Shown here one piece after another: positions 10,516 through 23,700 of a DNA stretch of 64,000 bases (position 1 is its first letter; each line of letters opens with the position of its first letter). Below the pieces are notes generated by a model. That model made no database searches. It saw only the letters and a program-made list of their open reading frames with translations, and was not told where the DNA came from. A program made the position numbers and the translations under genes. Location: positions 2,485,501 to 2,549,500 of the forward strand of contig JAHQIY010000007.1 of NCBI GenBank assembly GCA_019054805.1, given 5' to 3'. The DNA is from Brachionus manjavacas (lineage: Eukaryota; Rotifera; Eurotatoria; Ploima; Brachionidae).

Positions 10516-12471
10516 CTAGGCCAAAATGGTGGGCAGAGTGGCGCGCTCGACAAAATTAATTCGAATTTTGTTGAGCGATTTCTTGAGTCTGAGCGCATTG
10601 AGCCTCTCGTTGGGATTCTCGACCCACAGCTCCTCGGCCAAGCGCAGCAAACTGCTCATTATTTTGTTGTGTCGCCACTCGGCGCACACACTCGGCCGGA
10701 TCTTCTGCTCGCACACAATCTTGCACATGAGCGCCTCGTCCGGATCGCCCTGTATGTACTCGTAGTAGGGCATGTTGTACTCGAACGAGTAGAGGGCGCC
10801 GGTGCGCTCGTCGTCGAACTTGCAGCTTCTGAGCAGCTCCCACACGACCAGAGCCAGCGAGTACATCTCGGCCTTTTGGAAGTTTTCGAGGAAGCGCGCG
10901 TCTATCCGCTTGGCAAGGATCTCGGGCGCCATGTAGCGCTTGGTGCCGGTGCGCACACTGCCCTGCTGCGTCACCTTGCCGTCCTTGTCGCCGCTGAGCG
11001 CCAGGCCGAGGTCGCTGATGCAGCAGCTCAAGTCGGCCTTGACCAGAATGTTCTTTGACTTGAGGTCGCAGTGGGCGAGCGCCGGCTTGCCGTTGCAGCT
11101 CTCGATGGGCATGTGCAGATGCACGAGGCCGTTCACGATCGACAGCGCCATCTTCACGGCCACCGGCGCACTAATCTGATTGCTGCTCAGGTAGTCGAAC
11201 AGCGAGCCGTTCTCGTGGTACTCGGTGATGAGCCAGAGCTCGGTGTAGAGGCCGCGGTCGATGTTGTCCGCCGCTATGAAGCCCAGTATGTTCTCGTGCC
11301 GGAATCCGCTCGTGTTGTAAATGCTGCACTCGTTTTCCCACGACTTTTCGTCGGCCGAATTGAAGGTCTTGACGGCGACGAACTCGCCGCGCCACTCGCC
11401 CTTGTACACCTCGCCGAATCGGCCCTTGCCCACGCACGGATACACGAGCCGAATTTGGCGCGCGATCGTCCGCTGCACGCACTGCGGGAAGCCGGCGCCC
11501 GAGCCCGAGCCCGACCACTCGAGCTCCGTCGAAGGCGTATGCGCCGTCTCCATGCTGAGCGTGTGGCACATGGCCGAGGACGGCGTGGACAGCGGCGAGC
11601 TTATTTGGATGAAGGGCTCGAAGGCGTCCGTTTGTTTGTCCGACGCGTACAAATTGCTCTTGGTCAAATTGACGCTGTTCTCTTTGCTGTGGATGGACGT
11701 GTTGGCGGTGGAGGCGGTCGATTGGGACGAGGCGTACGGCGACAGCAGCGGCTTGTTGCTTTTGGCCGGCGGCGGATGTGACGGCGAACCGCTCGACGGC
11801 GACGTGTTCTCCGTGTTCACCGAGCTGCGGTAGATTTGAGACTTGATGAATTTGCTTTTGGCCGACTCGATGCGAAACTTTTTGTACATGTAGAAAATGA
11901 ACAAGAAGAGGCAGATGAGGAAGACGGCCACCGAGAAGCACGAGAGCACCAGATTGGTGAGGCTGAGAGCGGGCTCGGCGGCGGTGGCCGCGTGAGAGCG
12001 CGGCGGCGACGCCGACTCCGGCTCGTAGATCGCTCTGGTCGGCGCCAGCTCTACGTTGCAGTAGAAGCGGTGGTCGCAGCAGTGCTCGGTGGCCGTTTGC
12101 ACTACGCGCACCCGGTCCTCGGCCACCTGTGTGTTCACTTTGCAGTCGCGGAACTCGAGCACTTCGCTGCGGATCGCGTTTGACGGCGTGTAGTCGCACG
12201 AGTACTTGAGAAACTCTTTGTTGGCGCCGTACTTGATCCGTTTGGTCAGGCACACTGTGTCCGTGTAGCAGAAACGGGGCTCTAGGCCGCTGTGGTTGGC
12301 CAGAAACTTGTGTAGGTAGTCCCGGTCGGACTGCGAGTCCGCCAGCTGCATGTGCTCGCCCGCACCGGCCCTCGACCCGCTTCCGCATATTATGTCGTCA
12401 TTGCAAAAGCACTTAATCCATTTGCGGCCGCCGCCGCTCCTGGTCTTTGTGTTGTTCTCTTTGGCACCCAT
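10516..12471 (-). CDS. TGF-beta/activin type I receptor serine/threonine kinase
   Basis: An uninterrupted 651-aa frame, no introns. It has an N-terminal cysteine-rich ligand-binding domain (about residues 20-142, ending in the family-typical CCDHRFYCNVEL), one membrane helix (about 171-195) and a serine/proline-rich juxtamembrane stretch. A GS box SGSGSG (320-325) defines type I receptors. The kinase has GKGRFG (348-353), VAVK (K368), HCDLKSKN (467-474), DLGLAL and GTKRYMAPE. The L45-loop region (AADNIDRGLYTELWL) is closer to ALK4/5/7/Baboon than to BMP-type receptors, suggesting Smad2/3 signalling (inference). Oddities: no signal peptide at the visible start, so an upstream exon may be missing; the catalytic-loop HRD reads HCD; and the gene is much richer in G+C than everything around it. 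Start is the ATG at 12469-12471. Confidence 0.88.
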   Translation of the reverse strand: MGAKENNTKTRSGGGRKWIKCFCNDDIICGSGSRAGAGEHMQLADSQSDRDYLHKFLANHSGLEPRFCYTDTVCLTKRIKYGANKEFLKYSCDYTPSNAIRSEVLEFRDCKVNTQVAEDRVRVVQTATEHCCDHRFYCNVELAPTRAIYEPESASPPRSHAATAAEPALSLTNLVLSCFSVAVFLICLFLFIFYMYKKFRIESAKSKFIKSQIYRSSVNTENTSPSSGSPSHPPPAKSNKPLLSPYASSQSTASTANTSIHSKENSVNLTKSNLYASDKQTDAFEPFIQISSPLSTPSSAMCHTLSMETAHTPSTELEWSGSGSGAGFPQCVQRTIARQIRLVYPCVGKGRFGEVYKGEWRGEFVAVKTFNSADEKSWENECSIYNTSGFRHENILGFIAADNIDRGLYTELWLITEYHENGSLFDYLSSNQISAPVAVKMALSIVNGLVHLHMPIESCNGKPALAHCDLKSKNILVKADLSCCISDLGLALSGDKDGKVTQQGSVRTGTKRYMAPEILAKRIDARFLENFQKAEMYSLALVVWELLRSCKFDDERTGALYSFEYNMPYYEYIQGDPDEALMCKIVCEQKIRPSVCAEWRHNKIMSSLLRLAEELWVENPNERLNALRLKKSLNKIRINFVERATLPTILA

Positions 12472-12664
12472 TTTTGGCTTTGATTAAATTTTTTTTTTCT
12501 GCTTTTTGTTCACCAACTATTCTCACAACTGTTCATTAATTGTTGCTGTCTAAACAAAAAAGAGGAATTTTTTCTTTTTTTTTCGAGCAGAATTAAACAA
12601 GCGTAAATGAAGAAATTTAGATCATTGCTATGAGTGTGAGTTTATGCAAATTTTGCTCCCTCTT

Positions 12665-12692
12665 CTCTCTCTCTCTCTCTCTCTGTGTGTGA
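12665..12692. repeat. (CT)n followed by (GT)n microsatellite
   Basis: About ten CT dinucleotides followed by TGTGTGTGAG, upstream of the receptor start. Confidence 0.9.
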
Positions 12693-12762
12693 GTGTGTCT
12701 TTTAGATTTGAAAATGTTCAGTTTGTGTGCATGTTTGTTCAACCTGGGTAATTATGAATGGT

Positions 12763-12789
12763 AAGTGAGTGAGTGAGTGAGTGAGTGAG
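12763..12789. repeat. (AGTG)n microsatellite
   Basis: About six tandem AGTG units just upstream of the receptor gene. Confidence 0.9.
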
Positions 12790-13289
12790 CAGTATGAAGG
12801 AATTCGATTTTTTAATAAATTATTAGAGAAAAGTCTCTAGAGAACAAATTTGGTGAAATAATTTATCCTAATTTTTGTTTAGGTCGTGAGTGGCTCGAAT
12901 GTTGTCTTATTCATGTACTAGGCGGGGTTGCAAGTGTGAAACGAACAAGAGCCTCTGTCAATGCTTATGCTAAGCAAATGTGGAAATTGTTTGAAATGTT
13001 TTCAATGCGCGTTAATTATGCTGACAATTTTTTTTATTCTTGAATAAAATTAAATGCTATTTTTAGATGATTCATGATGTAACATCAATTTTTTGCATCG
13101 ATTCAGCTTAAATAGAAATCTCTTCTTTTTTCTTTTGTTTAAAAGTCTAAAAGTCTGAAGTCAGTTTTTTTAGCTAGGCCGCCACAATAACTAGCTGGAA
13201 CGGCAAAAAAATCGTGTTACATCATGACTTCAAGGAACGGTAAAAAAAATTTTGACTACACTAAAATTTGGCATTTAGTAAAAATCTGA

Positions 13290-13960
13290 TTTTTTCTTTT
13301 AAAAAATGAATATTGTTTCGTTTAAGCTTTGAACCTTTTTTTCAAAAAAATAAAAAAAAATTCAATCCTAAAACTTCTTATTTTATTCATAAAAATGAAA
13401 AATCTAAGAAAAAAAATTTTAAAAGAAAAAATTAAGCTAATTTAGTAGAGAATTAATTTTTTTGAAAAAAATGTGATGAGAAAAGGTTCAAAGCTTAAAC
13501 AAAAATTTATTTGGAGAAAAAAAAGAAGAAAAAAAAATTGAAATATTTTATTGCTATTTCAGTTGAAGAAAGAAACAAAAAAATTTTACTCAGAATTTCA
13601 TTTTGGAAAATTTTCAACTTCTTTTTGAGAGAAAGTATAGTAAAATCTCTCTCTTTTCTGAAATAGCTTAATTTTTTCTTTAAAAAAATGTATTCTAATT
13701 ATTCGATTTTTCTTTTTCATATTGAATAAAATCAAATGTTATTTTTAGATTATTTAGAATTAATTTTTGGCAAATAAATTGTCACGAGAAACAGTTCAAA
13801 GCTTAAACGAAAATTTATTAATGCTTTAGATTTAAGCTTTAGAAAAAAAAAGAAGAGAAAAAAATATAAAATATTTTTTTGCTATTTCTGCTGAAGAAAA
13901 AAACAAAAAAAATTTACTCAGAATTTCATTTGGAAAATTTTTAAACTTCTTTTTGAGACA
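13290..13960. repeat. Local direct and inverted repeat cluster
   Basis: 13475-13630 and 13781-13959 are direct copies of about 160-175 bp (shared GTTCAAAGCTTAAAC, TTGCTATTTC, TTACTCAGAATTTCATTT and CTTCTTTTTGAGA). An inverted partial copy (GTTTAAGCTTTGAACCTTTT) lies at 13317-13345. Nothing coding is visible inside. Confidence 0.75.
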
Positions 13961-14669
13961 ATTCAAAGTTAAAATTTTAAATTCTTTTTTTCTATTTAAA
14001 TTTTTTTAAAAATTTTTGAACAATTATAAAACGAAATTTCATATATACTAAAATTATGCTTAGTTGAATACATTTTTTGCTATTTTGAAAATCAATTTTT
14101 CTTTTAATTTTAAAATTAAAAATTTTGAAACCCTCAGTTTTATTAATTTTGATTGAAATTTTTTGTATTTTAGAATTATAATTTAAATCGAAACATTTTA
14201 CAGATTCTGTAATTTTAAATCAAAATTTTAGCTATGCATTTTTTTGAACGTGGCCTTGCAGCAAATTTAAAAAAAAATCCAAATTACGTGCCTACTATTA
14301 ATCGGAAAAAAGGCCAACTTAATTTGCAATCTTCGATTATTGTTATAAATAGAAAATAAGCTAAATAAAATAAAATAAAAAAAATTGTTATAACATGGTT
14401 TTCGACGGGACTAGCTCCAAAGGAAATGATCTCGTAGTCTATTTTATTTCTAAGAGTCACCCATTTAAAAAAAATTATGGAAGTAAAACAACAAATTTCG
14501 ATATTTAAAAATAATGAATAAATAGATTTTTCATTTAGACTGAAATAAAACATATTTTTATCATTTTTAGGCATTTAGGCATGTTCTTAATTAACAATGA
14601 CGGTTTTTTTCATAATTAAAAAAAAAAACGAAGCCTTTAAATTTTTTTTATGTTTTTATTTGTCAAAAT

Positions 14670-14760
14670 ATACCGAGCTGTTGCTCTTTCCGAATATAAT
14701 ATAAAAAAAATTAAAAAGAAAGTTAAATAAGATAAAATAATATAAAAGAAAAAAGAAAAA
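14670..14760 (+). repeat. LINE 3'-tail remnant
   Basis: ACCGAGCTGTTGCTCTTTCC followed by GAATATAA and an A/T-rich tail with GTTAAATAAGATAAAATA. It matches the pattern of the tails at 33748, 47744 and 49815. Confidence 0.45.
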
Positions 14761-17700
14761 AAAGGATAATATAGAGGATATTTTATTGTATACTATATAA
14801 AATTAAAATTATCAAATATAAAGTGTTTTTTCAAGGTGATATTATATTATAGTTGAGTGCGAAAATTATTCATTTAATAATTTTAATTAGCTTTTTAAGT
14901 GAATTAATATGACAATGAAAATAACTAGTAGAGTTGATTTTTAATGCATATTGATCTAAAAAAAAATTAGTTAATATAAATCGTTTGATATATGCCCTTA
15001 ATGTTATTTGCATTCCAGAATATTTGCATTTTCTGATTCTGAAATTAAAAAACTATATAAATAAAAGTCAAAGAATTAATTTTAATTGAATTAAATACTT
15101 AACATCATTTTTAATTTAAATATATCTAATTGTAAAAATGTATCTTAGTGAAATATATCAGGATTCGATCAAAATATTTTTCTTCGTTAAGATTTAAATC
15201 GGTCGGGAAATATATTTACATGTTTTTTTTTACCGAATTTTCAAAGATTTAAAAAAAAATATTTTAAATTTTTGATAAAGCTAGAAGGCGATGGAATTAC
15301 TAAAAAAAATTAACTGATTGAGAATAGGCAACAATTGGAGCATCAAAAGGTTGTATGCCAGGATCAAATTTAAATCTACACAAAAAATATCTTCAAATTC
15401 AAGACTGCTTCTTGGAAAACAAAGATCATTCGAAGATGGAAACCCACATTACATATATTAGAAATGGCAAATATGCATTATTCTCTACGATCGAATTTAT
15501 AAATAATAAAAATCAATTCTTTTTTTTCTATTTTTGATTATTAACCTGTCACTAAAGTCTAAAATTTTTCAATTTTCTATTTAATTTGCAATTTTAAGTT
15601 TTTAATGCATGAGTCAGTTAAATGTATTAAAAGAACAAAAAATATTGCCTCATTAGAAGATAAAAACATATTTTATTGCATTCAAAAAAAGTTGACGATT
15701 TTAAAATGGGATCAATAATCGCTCATGCACACACTTAAACAGAAGAACTGAATGGTTTCTATTAGATAACATAGCGTAAGTTTATTTTTATTGTTTGTAT
15801 TTATTATTGTTTTATTTATAATATATTATGTCGTATTATATATTATTTTTTTTCGGAAAAAAAATAATTTAAAAATAAAACAGAAAATTAAAAATTTTAG
15901 TATTTTTTTTAATTAGCCCTTTTTTCTCAAATAAAATTTACGAACATAAATAAAAATTGTAATATTTTATTAAAAAAAATAATACAATATAAATAATTAC
16001 TTAATTTGATAAAGTAGAAGATAAATTTGAATTTTTTTACTAAATGATAAAATAAATTAAACTGATTTGAATAAAAACTAAATTTAATCAGCTGATTCAT
16101 AATTATTATTTTCTACTAAATAAACATTTTGTTATAAAAATATAAACGCGGTCTAGTTTTTTGTTACACCTGGATCAGAACGAGTTGGCTTTAATAAGAA
16201 TGAAATTCAAATTTTAAAACTTAATCTAATTTATGTGAATTTATTTCTTTATTATCATATATACTGATAACAATTTAGTTTTAAAGCTTTATTAAGTTTG
16301 ATTCGATTTTAATTATGTTTTATAAATGTTAACATCTAAATAGAAAAAATATTAAATGATAAAATAGAGTTTTTCGATAATTTACTTGAATTTTTTCGTT
16401 ATAAATTAATGGTTTCTAATTCTAAAGATAAAAAATATTATTTAATAATTTAGGTTCTAATTTCTTAGGGATATATGAATCATTTGTATATGAAATATTT
16501 GACCATTAAAGAAATTAAATTATTAATTATTTTTTAAAAGAGAATGTGCTAACTTTCTGAATATTGCATTTACAAGTGGTTTGTCATTTTGAAAATAATT
16601 TTAAACATTTAAATGCTGATTAGATAAAAAAGTAAATTATTAAATGAATTGTAAAAATTCAGCATTTAAGTTGAACTAATGAAACCAAAGAAAAATAGAA
16701 AAACAACAGATAATAACAAAATTATTAATAAAAGTGCTTTTTTATCAAAATAAATTCCGAGAGATGAAAGATAAATCAGAATTTAAAAACCACTTAAAAA
16801 AACATGGATCAAGAACATGTTTAATTGATTTCAAAATAGTATAATTTATCATCATCATTTAATACCAAAATTAAAAATAAATGACATCGTTTTTTAATTA
16901 GAATCTTTAGTTTTAGTTTTAATTTTTGTGAATCATTCTTAAAGAAAAAAAATAAACTTTTTATTTTCGGAACATTATTTTAAATTAATTCAAATTAAAT
17001 TAAATTATAAAACAAATAATTACGGAATCAAAAAAGTTACAACAAGACAAAAAAATTGCATTTTAATTTTCTAAAATCAGATATTTTGTGTGCATTAATT
17101 AAATCGTGATTAAAAAGTCAACTTAAGAATTATTTTTCAATTGTATCACACTCATCTAGGAAATTAATTTTAAAATTGATTAAAAATAGCCTCAATTCTT
17201 TGATACATGAACTTAAATAGTTATTTAAATTCTAATCCACGTTTTATTTTTTAAGTGGTATAAATTTTAAAAACAAACTTTACTCCTTTAAATAGACACC
17301 ATTAGTCAAGCTCTGAGCACTTGATCAAAACTATACTTCGCCTTGTTTATCATAAAAATAATCAAAGCATAATCAATTTATACTTCTACTATTGTTCGAT
17401 ATCATTTGTAGTTTAAAAAGAACTAAATAAATGTAAAAGAAACACTTAATCATTTTAAAAAAAAGTAAAGTCATGCTTCCATGAAAGTTAAATCTTTATT
17501 CTAAAAAATTTCTTTAGTTTACTCATACTTTTCCTGGTTATTATCTTTGGATCCGTTAGATAACTAACTTTTTGTTGATTTTATAATTTATAATTAATGA
17601 AAAAAAATTATAATAAAATATCTTTAAAAACCTTATATATTTTATGTCAATACTGAAATTGAAATTCGCAACAAAAAAAATATCGAATTTTATAGAATTC

Positions 17701-20700
17701 CTTGCTAATAAGTCTAATGATCTTGTTTTTTCTTAAATTTATTAAAAAGATAAAAAAATCATTTATTTTTTTGATGTTAGATAAGCTTTAAAAAATTTCA
17801 TGCTTTAAAAATAAAGCTTTCAGCTGAAATTTAAACAATTTTGACTAGAACCTCTTAAAATAATTTTTCAATGCTTTTTTGAGCTAAACTATTAAAGTTT
17901 AAAAGAAAAAATAATCTAGTAAAAAGGAATTAATTACGCAATATTAATCTATCAGTAAAAGAATCCGAGTACCTCTGTTAAAACTTTTGAAAAACATTGT
18001 CATATGATGATTTGCTGCCACACGTGTTTAATCATGTGCCAATGTATTATTTCTATTTGATCAATTCATTCTCTTAAATTTACTTAGGAAATAATACTTA
18101 AATTTTATAAATATAAATTATCTTCTGATTTATAAAATGTTTTTAGATTGGCATCTTACTTCCTTAGATTTAACACTAATTTGAAAAAAAATTAGAATTC
18201 TGGTACAAAATTAAAATTAAAAAGTTATAATTCTATCTAAAAAAAATTCATAACTGCTTTCGTTAAATTTTATGAATTATTTCGATTTAAGACTAGAAAA
18301 ATTCTAAGACTTTAGAATTTTACTTTTAATTCTTTTACAATTTTTTGGCAGTCAGGAATTTGTTCTTTTAATAAATTTGTACAAGGTAACCACACAAGAT
18401 AATCTAATATAAATCCTTTCTTAAATAAACTCAATTATCTTTTTAATCTTTATAACTAAATAAGTTTTTTTTTTAAATAAGATTACTTTGCTGGTTAATT
18501 TTGAATTTTGAATTTAAAATGACCCTTAATTTAATGAAATAACTTTAAAAGAAGAGCTTCTATTGAAATATATTTCATTAAATAGCTGTGCATATTACTA
18601 ATATTTGGAACCCATTAGATCAAAAATAATTAACTTGAAACAAATTTTAAATTCGGATTCTAAAATATTTCCTATTAAAGTTTATAAAATGATTTTTAAA
18701 GAATCATTAATGAGAGAGAATATACTTGAACCCACTGCTTGAAAGCTATCATTGATAATTCTTAATCTAATTTATTTCACAATGGATTAAAATTTGATTT
18801 AAATTAACCTTTGAAGACTTTTTTTATTTGTTTTTTTAATTTAAATCTTGGTTGGTAATTATTATTTTTAACGCATATTTGACTATATAATATGATTATC
18901 ATCTATGTTAATCAAATTCCAATAAAATTAAGTTTTTTTTTTCTCTTTTATTTTGCATAATTCCCAATTCAAACATTAAATAACCAATTTTTATGATGCG
19001 AATTCGTTTCAAAAGTATCTGTCAATTTCACTTTCATATATTATTCATTAGTAAAATAGAAATCAATAGATACTTATTCCAAGAAAAGGCTTTCAGAAAA
19101 TACACTAAAGAATACATTTTTCAAATATTTTTCTTTTAGATTTGAAATAAACTTCACATTAAAATTTAACGAGAAAACCAACACCTTAACCTCAAAACTT
19201 TAATAACATTTTCTGAAGCAAATCAATCGGTATTTTTTCCGGAAAAATTTACCTTTCCTTAAGAATGTTTACAAAATTTTCTGTATTAAAAAAATCAAAA
19301 ATTAATCTAAGTTTATAAATAAATAATAAATAAATTGATAAATTTTGATTATAATTTTTTATAATAATAAGAGCTGAATTTTGTTCAAATAAAAATCTTT
19401 AATTTACATACGATTATAACATTTCATTTGCAGCAAACATTCAAAAATTCGATATGTTTTAGATTTCCTGATGTTTAATAACAAAGTTTCATTAAAAAGA
19501 TTGGTTCATTTTTAGATTTGAATTTTAGAAAAAAATACTCCCTGTTATATTTAAACCCATTCCTGTTTAGTTTTTTATGACGCTATTTTAAACTTAATTT
19601 AGAGGTTCGTTTTATTAAAAGCCTCAATAAAATCCAAGATAATAAGAAATTAAAATAAATTATTAAAAATCAAAAATAGAAAATTTAAATTTAAAACAAT
19701 TTTTAAAAACAGAAGCAGTATTTTTCTAATTCAAAGAAAAACGCTTATCTGCTTTTAAAAAATAAAATTTTAGTTTATTTAACTTTATAATTTTGTAATA
19801 AATTTTGGATACGAACACCATGCTGGCAATTTTTCGCTAAAAAGAAACAAAATCTTCTTATAAATATTTATTCTTACATGTTTCTTTTAATAAAATAATT
19901 TGACAAATTGGTATTAAATCTTCATAAAGATAAATTATTTTTGAAATATAATCATATCCAATATTTATACCATAATGTTATGAAAGCTTAAAATCACTAT
20001 GGAAAATAATTTCTAGATCTTTTTGGAATGCTCTATTGCTTTTGATGCTTTAAAAAATTTAAACAAAATGAATGAGGTTAATTTCTTTAAAGCAATTATT
20101 AAACCAGAATTTTTTCTATTTATTTAATTTTAATTAAATGTTTTTATTAAAGTTTCAATAGTTAAATTAGTAAGATACTTTATAATTTTGATTAATAAGA
20201 CTAATAATCATATTTGGTTTCTTCTTAGTTTTTAAATTATCTAAAGTAATCTTCGGATATTAAAAAATGCTTAATTAACAGAAAAAGAATGTCTAATCAA
20301 TTAGAAAATTTCAAAATTTGACCGAAATGTTACCAAATTTAAAGGAAACTAGATGATAAATGAAAATTTCATTTAATGCCATCAAAAATTGCATAAAGCT
20401 TCTATTTATATGTATACTTAATATTTTACTAAATTAAATGTTTCTAAATTTTTGAATTTTATCAATTTTAAAATTGAATATTAGTGTCATCGTTTTTGTA
20501 AAAAATATGCTGAAAATCCAGTACTTATTTTTTCTATTGAGAAAACATTTGAAGGCGTTAATTTAAATTATCAAAATTTGTTTTCTAAAATATAAAAATT
20601 AAATCTCTCCTTTTCTTAAATAATTACTTAACATATTACTTAATAGCTTATACATATAAAATATTTGGAGCTCAAAAACATATCATTCAATGCAAAAATT

Positions 20701-23700
20701 CAGAAAATAAATTTTTTTCTTCAACTCAATTTTTAGATTTTTGCTTCATGCGAAACAATTGCTTTCTGTTTAAATTGAACCTCTTGTCACGTATTTAAGA
20801 AAAAGATTTTTTAAATTAAAAAAACCAAACTTAATTACGAATTTTTAATTTATTTGACTAAAAAGTTTAAAATTAGAAAATTATGCCAATCAAAAATTTA
20901 TTTAAAACCTTAATTATTTATTCTTAGAGTGATATAAAAAAGAATTAAGATAAATGAAAAATGTTCAGCCATTTTATAAGTTTCACGTTGTATAATATTC
21001 AATATATCAAGTTAATTTTGTTTGTTTATTTTTAAACTAGTAAAATTTTTTAACTTTGAATATCTGTTGTTTTCTTTTTGATAGATATATTTAAACTTTA
21101 TAGTAGATTTGAATAAAAAAAGATACATATTTTATTTTATTATAAATTTTTTTCCATCCTAAATAAAAATAGATTATTTTATTATAGAGTTAATAGAGAA
21201 TCTAAAATTATTAAGGTTCACTGTTAGTTGAAATTTCTAGACAGTTAAAATATGTTGCCTAAAAATATTATGGAATAGAGTTCTAATATGGTTTATAAAC
21301 AAATTATAGAAATAATGTTCATTTTCGTTTAAATAATTGTTCATTCTACATCGATAAAACCTAGGAAGTTTTTCTAAATTTTTCCATTCTAATAATTCTT
21401 CAAAAAAAAATTGCAATTAAAAAGTTTGATAACTTTAATTTGAGTTCTTAACAAGTTTTATCTTTTTTTGAATTCAGACATTTTTCTTTTATTAACTTAA
21501 AATATAAATTACTCTTGGACCAATTTTTTGAGCTAAGATTTGATTTTTAAACTAAAATTAACCATAAAACTTAATATTGTTATTCTTTTTCTCTTCATTT
21601 TGAAATTTGCTTTTTTAAGATATTGAAAATTAAGAATAAGTTTATACAATTTAAGAGTGATAAAATAAAAAGTCATAGAAGAATAGGTTTACTAGATAAA
21701 AATAACTCTGATAGTGTGGACTATTGATTAATTTTTAATTTTTTTTCTTATTTTGATCTTTTAAGTATTAAAAAGAGAAGCTTTTTAGTATATTCTTTTG
21801 AAATAAACCATTATTTAAAAATTCGTTTTTTTTTCAACTGAATCTTAATTAAAAATTAAACTCAATATTAAAAAAGTGTCTCGAACAATATCTTCTAAAT
21901 TTAATTCTCTACAAAATGATGTCTATTAATCAAACCATCTGATAATTCGGTTCAGGAGTTATAACGCTTTAAACTTAAGAAAGAGAAAAAAATACTTTTT
22001 TTAACGATATCTCGTGAAAAACGCAACACAGACGCTTGAAATTTTGCAGATATTCTTATAGAGGGTCCTCGATTACCCAGAAAAGGTAAAAATTATCTTC
22101 TGGAAGTTTCATCGTCCAAAATATCGAAATTGACCCCTATGATGGGTGGTCCTGGGGGACCATGAGGCGGCTTACAGGTTGGACTAATTTTTTTTTCAAA
22201 TGAAAGCTGAGATCAAATATCATATAAAACATCTGTCCTTTACTTACAATATTATTTTCTAAAAGAATTTGTATTCATGCTGCCTTGCACTTTACAAATT
22301 AAAAAAAACTGATTCAAAAGAATCAAAATTATTAGCGTGATAAAATTCAAGGTAATGAATTCTATTACAGAACTAATCTTTAGTGAAAATGAAATATCCT
22401 TCCTATTTTTGACTTCATTTGTATGATTTTTTGAATAAAGCTCATTATTTAAAATAAAGCATTTATCTTTGGTCAAAAACATTTATTTACCTTTAAAAAA
22501 ATAAATCTAAAGTTTCACACGATAAGTTTAATATTATTTTAAATGCAAATTTTTTTACTTTTTTAAACGATTTTTAGAATTTTTATTTTTAAATTAACCT
22601 TCCGCAAAAATTGAATAATAATTTTTATTATTGAAATCCATGAATAGAAGTGAGCGCTTTAAAAATGAGATTTTAGATGATTGATGAAAAAATTTCTAGC
22701 TAGCTTTTAAGCTAATTTATAAGTTTCCAGGCTTAATTCTTTTAGCAAAATTATTATCTCTATTTAATTAAATTCTAGATATATCTGTAAAAATTTTTTT
22801 TATTAATTATGAACCAAAATTAAATGTGAAATTTTAGCGTCTTTTAAAAACAAAAAATGATAATTTAAATTGTTGAACTATTTCAGATTTTTTTGAAATT
22901 TTAAAAAAATCTTTAATTTATACTTTCAATTAAAAAATTTTCTAATATAACCACTAATTTTTGTCATATGGATATTATCTTTGTTATTAAAAAAATTGAA
23001 TCGCTATCTGAATTTTTTTTTATGTTAGATTAAAATGAAGACATATAATGAATATAATGAAATAAAGTATATCAGTGGAAGTAATCAAATAACATATTGA
23101 TTAATCATATTTTAAATTTTTGTTAAAAAGATTTTTCAGGAGAATTTGATGACAGATTCAATTTCGTAAAATGCTTAAATTTCTTTAATTGCTTTGAATT
23201 AAAAAAAAAGATGTCTAAAAACATTAAAATTAATATTCAATTTTTGCTGAAAATACTGGAATATTTAATTTAAATTCCAATCCTTCTAAAAATTCCTGGA
23301 TAATTTAAAAACAAACAAATTGCACGTATTTTTATTTAATATCTAAAATAATTTTATTATCGATTGAGATTGTGATGATGAAATAAGGTATATTGTTGCG
23401 AAAAAAATATTTCTTTGAATGTGGCGAATATTCAAAAAAAAATTTATTTTATTGCAGTCAATATTTTTAACTAAAATTAGGGATTCCAAATTTAAAAGTT
23501 TCTTTTGAAACGTTGATATTTTTAGAAAACTAAAATCTTTAAAAAAATTATATTTTTCGAAAAAGACAATTTAACAGCATTTGGCAATCAAAAAAATCGA
23601 AATTTCCATAATTAGATTGTTGACAAATCGGATAAATTTAATCCTTTAAAAAAATCATAAACCTTAGCTTAAATTTTAATTTAGGATATTCTTGTTAAAA

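Larger units (their letters stand above)
12472..14665. other. Intergenic region upstream of the receptor gene
   Basis: No gene seen. The part next to the receptor (to about 13000) is less AT-rich and carries a (CT)n run at 12665-12692 and an (AGTG)n run at 12763-12789, perhaps 5' UTR or promoter. Beyond 13000 it is AT-rich with a local repeat cluster, listed separately. Confidence 0.4.

Noticed and set aside
10492..12388. Long open frames in other frames and on the opposite strand of the receptor gene (some over 200 codons).
   Set aside because: GC-rich codon usage removes stop codons from the shadow frames. They have arginine-, alanine- and histidine-rich compositions and no domains, while the kinase frame is unmistakable.
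22252..22482. 76-codon minus-str frame with hydrophobic stretch.
   Set aside because: AT-rich composition gives I/L/F/N/K-rich frames by chance; no acceptor, donor or homology cue.
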